Of a stretch of DNA of 53,454 bases, positions 49,189-53,454 are shown piece by piece. The stretch covers positions 1 to 53,454 of the forward strand of contig CAAGCW010000010.1 in assembly GCA_900768435.1 (NCBI GenBank), read 5' to 3'. Within the stretch, counting starts at the first letter, position 1. Each line of letters opens with the position of its first letter. The stretch is from an uncultured Collinsella sp. (GTDB lineage Bacteria > Actinomycetota > Coriobacteriia > Coriobacteriales > Coriobacteriaceae). Both the position numbers and the translations under genes were made by a program. The notes beneath the pieces were generated by a model. That model saw only the letters and a program-made list of their open reading frames with translations, made no database searches and had not been told where the DNA came from.

Positions 49189-50085
49189 GTGACGGATCGG
49201 TCCCTGACTCTTTCCGCGCCGGCAAAGATTAACCTCTACTTGGGGGTTCATACCGAGCGCGATGACCGCGGCTACCACAGGGTCGATTCCCTGATGGCAG
49301 CTGTCGGTCTTTCCGATACCGTGACGGTCACGCCGGCGCAGGCGCTGACCGTCCAGACGGTTCCGGCATCAGATTTTCCCATGCAAAAGAATACGGCGTA
49401 TCGGGCTGCGGTTGCTATGGCCGAGCATTATGGTCGCGAGGCAAACATCTGCGTGACGATTGAGAAGCGTATTCCATTGTGCGCCGGCTTGGGCGGCCCC
49501 TCGACGGATGCGGCCGCGGTCATTGTCGCCTTGGCGGAGCTCTGGGGAATTGATCGCACCGACCCCGCGCTCGACGACATTGCGCGGGGCATTGGTGCTG
49601 ACGTCCCGTTCTTTTTGCACGCGAGCCCTGCGTTCTACGTAGGTGGGGGAGACGTGCTGGCAACTGAGTATCCCGCGCTGCCCGCAACGCCCGTCGTGTT
49701 GGTCAAGCCGCGCGAGGCAAGTGTTTCGACAATTGAAGCCTATCGACGTTTTGACGAGGCCCCGGTGCCTGCAGACAAGCCCGGCGCGATAGCTTCTACC
49801 TTGCGTGCTGGTGATGCCGAGACGGCATATGCGCTCATCCATAACAACCTGGGTGTCATTTCCGCACAGATGGAGCCGCAGATACAAACGGTTCTCGATT
49901 GGCTGCGTAAACAAGGCGGCACCGTTGCTGTAGATGTGTGCGGATCGGGCGCCTGCTCGTTTGCCATTTGCGACACCGCCGCCACGGCCGAAAGGCTTGC
50001 CGACGCTGCCCAGCAAAACGGCTGGTGGTCCTGCGCGACGGAGCTCATTCCCAACACGGTTCGCATTGAAGCGCCAAAGAAATAA
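49189..50085 (+). CDS. ispE: 4-diphosphocytidyl-2-C-methyl-D-erythritol kinase
   Basis: 298 residues, GTG 49189 with CGAGGAGC in the end of veg. Fourth step of the MEP route to isoprenoids. GHMP-kinase motifs: SAPAKINLYLGV at residues 8-19, and the ATP loop LCAGLGGPSTDAAA (about 95-108), in which Pro and Thr-Asp replace the common GGGSSNA; the closing glycine loop is VDVCGSGACSFAI. Its presence implies the MEP pathway. Confidence 0.95.
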   Translation: MTDRSLTLSAPAKINLYLGVHTERDDRGYHRVDSLMAAVGLSDTVTVTPAQALTVQTVPASDFPMQKNTAYRAAVAMAEHYGREANICVTIEKRIPLCAGLGGPSTDAAAVIVALAELWGIDRTDPALDDIARGIGADVPFFLHASPAFYVGGGDVLATEYPALPATPVVLVKPREASVSTIEAYRRFDEAPVPADKPGAIASTLRAGDAETAYALIHNNLGVISAQMEPQIQTVLDWLRKQGGTVAVDVCGSGACSFAICDTAATAERLADAAQQNGWWSCATELIPNTVRIEAPKK

Positions 50086-50134
50086 AAATTTATCTAGCAC
50101 GCGGCGAAAATCTTTGTTACTATAGTCGAGCTAA

Positions 50135-50211
50135 CGGGTTGTGGCTCAGTTTGGTAGAGCACTGCGTTCGGGACGCAGGGGTCGCTGGTTCAAATCCAGT
50201 CAACCCGACCA
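50135..50211 (+). tRNA. tRNA-Pro (anticodon CGG)
   Basis: 77 nt with encoded CCA. Acceptor CGGGTTG / CAACCCG, anticodon stem CTGCG / CGCAG, anticodon CGG at 50169-50171, T loop GGTTCAAATCC. A -10 box TATAGT at 50121-50126 lies 8 bp before it. Confidence 0.97.
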
Positions 50212-50222
50212 GAGCATGAGGA

Positions 50223-50250
50223 GGGACCGCTTCTTGCGGTCCCTTTTTTT
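50223..50250 (+). terminator. Terminator after tRNA-Pro
   Basis: GGGACCGC / GCGGTCCC arms, TTCTT loop, seven T's. Confidence 0.95.
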
Positions 50251-50258
50251 AGCTATTG

Positions 50259-50287
50259 TTGTGATACCGCGATACCCGCGGTATACT
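50259..50287 (+). promoter_or_regulatory. tatA promoter with internal palindrome
   Basis: TTGTGA (50259-50264), 17-bp spacer, TATACT (50282-50287). Between and overlapping the boxes is ATACCGCG / CGCGGTAT (50264-50271 / 50277-50284), 8-bp arms with a 5-bp spacer. This placement is typical for an operator that acts on the promoter directly. Confidence 0.6.
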
Positions 50288-50323
50288 CATTCGAGCTTGT
50301 CTCGCTGTATTGTGGAGGTCTAC

Positions 50324-50599
50324 ATGTTTGGACTGAGGGCTCCTGAGCTCATCATTATTCTCGTCGTTGTCCTGATTATCTTCGGGCCCAAGAACCTGCC
50401 GAAGCTCGGCAAGTCCCTCGGCTCTACCGTCAAGAATATCCGTGAGGGTATGGAGGGCGACGATAAGGCCGAGACCAAGCAGGCCGAGGAGGTCGTGGTC
50501 GAGCAGTCCGAGGAGGACAAGGAGATCGCTGAGCTCGAGGCCAAGCTCGCTGCTGCCAAGAAGAAGCAGGCAGAGGACAGCGACGCGGACGCAGAGTAG
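50324..50599 (+). CDS. tatA: Twin-arginine translocase subunit TatA/TatE
   Basis: 91 residues from ATG 50324, behind TGGAGGT. One membrane helix at the N-terminus (ELIIILVVVLIIFGPK), the FGPKNLPKLGKSLG hinge and the amphipathic helix are the TatA signature; the tail is a Lys/Glu-rich helix. TatA forms the pore for folded Tat substrates together with TatC, which is not in this window. Transcribed alone between terminators. Confidence 0.95.
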   Translation: MFGLRAPELIIILVVVLIIFGPKNLPKLGKSLGSTVKNIREGMEGDDKAETKQAEEVVVEQSEEDKEIAELEAKLAAAKKKQAEDSDADAE

Positions 50600-50624
50600 T
50601 CCCATCCCTTTGGGGTGAGCACCT

Positions 50625-50657
50625 GACCGGCTTGCCCGCAGGCTAGCCGGTCTTTTT
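50625..50657 (+). terminator. Terminator after tatA
   Basis: GACCGGCT / AGCCGGTC arms, 12-base loop, TTTTT. Confidence 0.92.
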
Positions 50658-50705
50658 CGTTTTGTTGACAGTTGATTGTTTGATCAGAGTTGGGGAGATA
50701 TCCGT

Positions 50706-51176
50706 ATGGACGCAAGCCAGATCGTACTGACCGCTGAGGGCCGCCAGAAGCTCGTCGAGGAGCTCGCTTGGCGTGAGGGCGATTACGCCAAGGAGATCGT
50801 CGAGGACATCAAGGAAGCCCGCGCGTTCGGCGACCTTTCGGAGAACTCCGAGTACGACGCCGCTAAGGACAAGCAGGCCCAGAACGCCGCTCGTATTGCC
50901 GAGATCCAGGCCATCCTCGCCAACGCTCAGGTTGCTGCCACCACGGGCGACCTGACCGTCTCCATCGGTTCCACCGTTTCGCTGATTGATCCCAACGGCG
51001 AGGTCATGGAAGTCACGCTCGTCGGTACCACCGAGACCAACTCGCTCGAGCACAAGATTTCCAACGAGTCTCCGGTCGGTCACGCCATCATCGGTCACGG
51101 CGAGGGCGACTCCGTCGAGGTCGTTACGCCTTCCGGCAAGACTCGCGTCTACACCATCGCCAAGATTGCACGCTAG
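50706..51176 (+). CDS. greA: Transcription elongation factor GreA
   Basis: 156 residues from ATG 50706, with GGGGAGA upstream. Frees stalled RNA polymerase by stimulating transcript cleavage. The N-terminal coiled coil has the acidic tip sequence EARAFGDLSENSEYDAAKD (D and E at the tip coordinate Mg2+), and the C-terminal FKBP-like domain includes SNESPVGHAIIGHGEGD and the closing VVTPSGKTRVYTI. Length is standard (about 158). Confidence 0.97.
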   Translation: MDASQIVLTAEGRQKLVEELAWREGDYAKEIVEDIKEARAFGDLSENSEYDAAKDKQAQNAARIAEIQAILANAQVAATTGDLTVSIGSTVSLIDPNGEVMEVTLVGTTETNSLEHKISNESPVGHAIIGHGEGDSVEVVTPSGKTRVYTIAKIAR

Positions 51177-51204
51177 ACCACGGTCCCGCGTAAAGGTTTG
51201 TTTT

Positions 51205-51237
51205 CGCTCCCTGGGACCGAATCCTGGGGAGCGTTTT
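51205..51237 (+). terminator. Terminator after greA
   Basis: CGCTCCC / GGGAGCG arms with a 15-base loop, then TTTT; lysS starts 19 bp later. Confidence 0.8.
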
Positions 51238-51255
51238 AGTTTGAGGAGCTAACTT

Positions 51256-53220
51256 ATGGCAGAGAACCAGAACGCCGCAGATCAGGCATCGACGCTCAAC
51301 GACGAGCGCGCCACCCGCTTGGCCAAGCGCGCCGCCCTGTTCGAGGCGGGCCAGAACCCCTATCCCGAGCACTCTGAGCTTGAGGACTACGTTGCCGATA
51401 TCGAGGCTAAGTACGCCGAGCTTGCCGATGGCGAGGACACCGAGGACGTCGTGAAGATCGCCGGCCGCGTGGTCGCCAAGCGCGGTCAGGGCAAGATCAT
51501 GTTCATCGTCGTGCGCGATGCGACTGCCGAGATTCAGCTGTTCTGCCGCATCAACGACATGGACGAGGCTGCCTGGAATACGCTCAAGGCCCTCGACCTG
51601 GGCGACATCCTGGGCGTGACCGGCGTGGTTGTGCGCACCCAGCGCGGCCAGCTTTCCGTTGCCCCTAAGAGCGCGACCCTGCTTTCCAAGGCCGTTCGTC
51701 CGCTGCCCGAGAAGTTCCACGGTCTTTCCGACAAGGAGACCCGCTATCGCCAGCGCTATGTCGACCTGATCGCCAACGACGACGTTCGCGAGACCTTCCG
51801 TAAGCGCTCGCAGATTCTCTCCACCTTCCGCCGCTTTATGGAGTCCGACGGCTACATGGAGGTCGAGACGCCCATCCTGCAGACCATCCAGGGTGGTGCC
51901 ACGGCCAAGCCGTTCATTACCCACTTCAACGCGCTCGATCAGGAGTGCTACCTGCGTATTGCCACCGAGCTGCACCTCAAGCGCTGCATCGTCGGTGGTT
52001 TTGAGCGCGTGTTCGAGATCGGCCGCATCTTCCGTAACGAGGGCATGGACCTTACCCACAACCCCGAGTTCACCACGATGGAGGCCTACCGTGCCTTCTC
52101 CGACCTCGAGGGTATGAAGGCGCTCGCCCAGGGTGTCATTAAGGCGGCTAACAAGGCCATCGGCAACCCCGAGGTCATCGAGTACCAGGGCCAGACCATC
52201 GACCTTTCTGGTGAGTGGGCCAGCCGTCCCATGACCGATATCGTCTCTGACGTGATTGGTAAGCAGGTCACCATCGACACGCCGGTTGAGGAGCTTGCTG
52301 CCGCCGCACGCGAGAAGGGCCTGGAGATTAAGCCCGAGTGGACCGCCGGCAAGATCATCGCCGAGATCTATGACGAGCTGGGCGAGGACACCATCGTCAA
52401 CCCCACCTTCGTGTGCGATTACCCCATCGAGGTTAGCCCGCTTGCCAAGCGCTTTGAGGACGACCCGCGCCTGACGCACCGCTTTGAGCTGGTTATCGCC
52501 GGTCACGAGTACGCCAACGCGTTCTCCGAGCTCAACGACCCGGTCGACCAGGCCGAGCGCTTCGCTGCCCAGATGGCCGAGAAGGCCGGCGGCGACGACG
52601 AGGCCATGGAGTACGACGAGGATTACGTGCGCGCCCTCGAGTACGGTATGCCTCCCGCGGGCGGCATCGGCATCGGTATCGACCGCGTGGTCATGCTGCT
52701 CACCAACCAGGCTTCCATCCGCGACGTCCTGCTGTTCCCGCACATGAAGCCCGAGAAGGGTTTCCAGTCCGGTGCCGCTGCTGCCAAGGCTGCCGAGGCC
52801 GGCAACGCCGCAAGCCCGTTCGTCAAGCCACTCAAGCCCACGGTTGATTACTCCAAGATCGCCGTCGAGCCGCTGTTTGAGGAGTTCGTCGACTTTGATA
52901 CCTTCTCCAAGAGCGATTTCCGCGCTGTGAAGGTCAAGGCGTGCGAGGCCGTCAAGAAGTCCAAGAAGCTGTTGAACTTTACGCTCGACGACGGCACCGG
53001 CACCGACCGCACCATCCTCTCCGGTATTCACGATTATTACGAGCCCGAGGACCTAGTCGGCAAGACCCTGCTCGCCATCACCAACCTGCCTCCGCGCAAG
53101 ATGATGGGCATCCCCAGCTGCGGCATGCTCATCAGTGCCATCCACGAGGAGGAGGGCGAGGAGCGTCTCAACCTGATCCAGCTCGACGCTTCCATCCCCG
53201 CCGGCGCAAAGATGTACTAA
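51256..53220 (+). CDS. lysS: Lysyl-tRNA synthetase (class II) fused to an EMAP/MetRS-type tRNA-binding domain
   Basis: 654 residues, ATG 51256, TGAGGAG upstream. The first ~495 residues are an ordinary class II LysRS: OB-fold anticodon domain, motif 2 at RNEGMDLTHNPEFTTMEAYR and motif 3 at GGIGIGIDRVVMLLTN. LysRS normally ends after DVLLFPHMKPE. Here an Ala-rich linker (about 500-530) leads to about 110 further residues that match the OB-fold of the MetRS C-terminus/Trbp111/EMAP family: VKACEAVKKSKKLLNFTLDD, RTILSGIHDYYEPEDLVGKT, and the signature NLPPRKMMGIPSCGML, ending IPAGAKMY. It probably adds tRNA affinity. The gene is in frame throughout. Confidence 0.95.
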   Translation: MAENQNAADQASTLNDERATRLAKRAALFEAGQNPYPEHSELEDYVADIEAKYAELADGEDTEDVVKIAGRVVAKRGQGKIMFIVVRDATAEIQLFCRINDMDEAAWNTLKALDLGDILGVTGVVVRTQRGQLSVAPKSATLLSKAVRPLPEKFHGLSDKETRYRQRYVDLIANDDVRETFRKRSQILSTFRRFMESDGYMEVETPILQTIQGGATAKPFITHFNALDQECYLRIATELHLKRCIVGGFERVFEIGRIFRNEGMDLTHNPEFTTMEAYRAFSDLEGMKALAQGVIKAANKAIGNPEVIEYQGQTIDLSGEWASRPMTDIVSDVIGKQVTIDTPVEELAAAAREKGLEIKPEWTAGKIIAEIYDELGEDTIVNPTFVCDYPIEVSPLAKRFEDDPRLTHRFELVIAGHEYANAFSELNDPVDQAERFAAQMAEKAGGDDEAMEYDEDYVRALEYGMPPAGGIGIGIDRVVMLLTNQASIRDVLLFPHMKPEKGFQSGAAAAKAAEAGNAASPFVKPLKPTVDYSKIAVEPLFEEFVDFDTFSKSDFRAVKVKACEAVKKSKKLLNFTLDDGTGTDRTILSGIHDYYEPEDLVGKTLLAITNLPPRKMMGIPSCGMLISAIHEEEGEERLNLIQLDASIPAGAKMY

Positions 53221-53223
53221 CTA

Positions 53224-53250
53224 GTTACGCGGTTCTACGAACCGCGTAAC
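53224..53250. other. Hairpin right behind lysS, no T-tract
   Basis: GTTACGCGGTTC / GAACCGCGTAAC, 12-bp perfect arms with a 3-base loop (TAC), followed by GGCTCG rather than T's. It starts 3 bp after the stop codon. Confidence 0.75.
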
Positions 53251-53298
53251 GGCTCGACGCTGCGCGGGCCGAATTTGGACAATCTGACGTTCAACTTC

Positions 53299-53330
53299 AA
53301 GGGCGCGACCAGAAGGTCAGCGCCCTTTCG
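53299..53330 (+). terminator. Terminator after lysS
   Basis: AAGGGCGC / GCGCCCTT outer arms and a GACC/GGTC inner stem, then a weak TTTCG tail. Confidence 0.65.
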
Positions 53331-53415
53331 TTTCACGTCATCTCGTTTCAAAGCACCTTGCTCGCTCTGGCGGGCTTTCGCTCATATGACCCAATCCGCT
53401 GTCAAGAGCCACAAT

Positions 53416-53451
53416 GGCCCCGCCGACCGCATGCAATCGGTCGGCGGGGCC
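53416..53451. terminator. Strong hairpin at the window edge
   Basis: Fourteen-bp perfect arms 53416-53429 / 53438-53451. The downstream T-tract, if any, lies outside the window, so it could terminate either strand. No gene is visible between it and lysS. Confidence 0.6.
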
Positions 53452-53454
53452 TGC

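Noticed and set aside
51177..51255. T-box or other leader before lysS
   Set aside because: The gap is only 79 bp and holds the greA terminator and the ribosome-binding site; no T-box features.

Overview
The window reads as a stretch of chromosome from a high-GC, low-oxygen gut-type actinobacterium of the Coriobacteriia, most likely Collinsella or a close relative. This is inferred from the gene content: high G+C, an AmaP/DUF2273/Asp23 envelope-stress cluster, a BadF/BcrAD-type acyl-CoA dehydratase activase protein, a MurE without the usual diaminopimelate motif, YitT, Veg, NifU and a DUF6020-like membrane protein. No rRNA marker is present, so the genus is an inference. Almost everything is chromosomal housekeeping; the accessory parts are one insertion sequence, several structured intergenic repeats and one decayed metal-uptake locus.

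Layout. 1-1.64 kb: an IS30-family insertion sequence with both terminal repeats, a 40-bp perfect palindrome inside its left end, and a transposase whose second catalytic Asp is Gly. 1.7-7.3 kb: a TetR regulator with palindromic operators, then a 1593-residue dehydratase/activase protein. 7.3-11.4 kb: a structured repeat, a small membrane-anchored protein, a DUF389 membrane protein and an OPT-family transporter. 11.5-16.7 kb: CoaX, dCMP deaminase, NifU-like scaffold, Lgt and a large DUF6020-like membrane protein. 16.9-22 kb: YebC, the AmaP-DUF2273-Asp23 operon, YitT and a zinc-ribbon membrane protein. 22.2-28.3 kb: M20 amidohydrolase, YtcJ-like amidohydrolase, LTA-synthase-like sulfatase, and the remains of a zinc uptake locus. 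28.5-30.8 kb: groES-groEL followed by a ~145-nt hairpin. 31-34.5 kb: an FMN riboswitch controlling ribU-ecfAA'-ecfT (riboflavin uptake). 34.5-35.4 kb: tandem PNPOx-like genes. 35.5-40.6 kb: argCJBD behind two ARG boxes. 41-53 kb: tRNA-Val, asnB, murE, a HAD phosphatase, murI, rph, rdgB, dtd, veg, ispE, tRNA-Pro, tatA, greA and lysS, where lysS carries a fused C-terminal EMAP/MetRS-type tRNA-binding domain.

The least explained signal is a family of intergenic hairpins that mostly sit directly behind stop codons (after lgt, the DUF6020-like gene, asp23, the zinc-ribbon gene and rph, plus one inverted copy). Their arms differ from copy to copy but stay complementary, while the loop keeps a GGGACAGG-like core. 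Other structures without an assigned function are a 131-bp inverted repeat at 7.4 kb, the giant hairpin behind groEL, an inverted-repeat pair beside a tRNA-like scrap at 40.7-40.9 kb, and a palindrome lying between the -35 and -10 of the tatA promoter. Nothing here resembles a CRISPR array, prophage or classical defence system.
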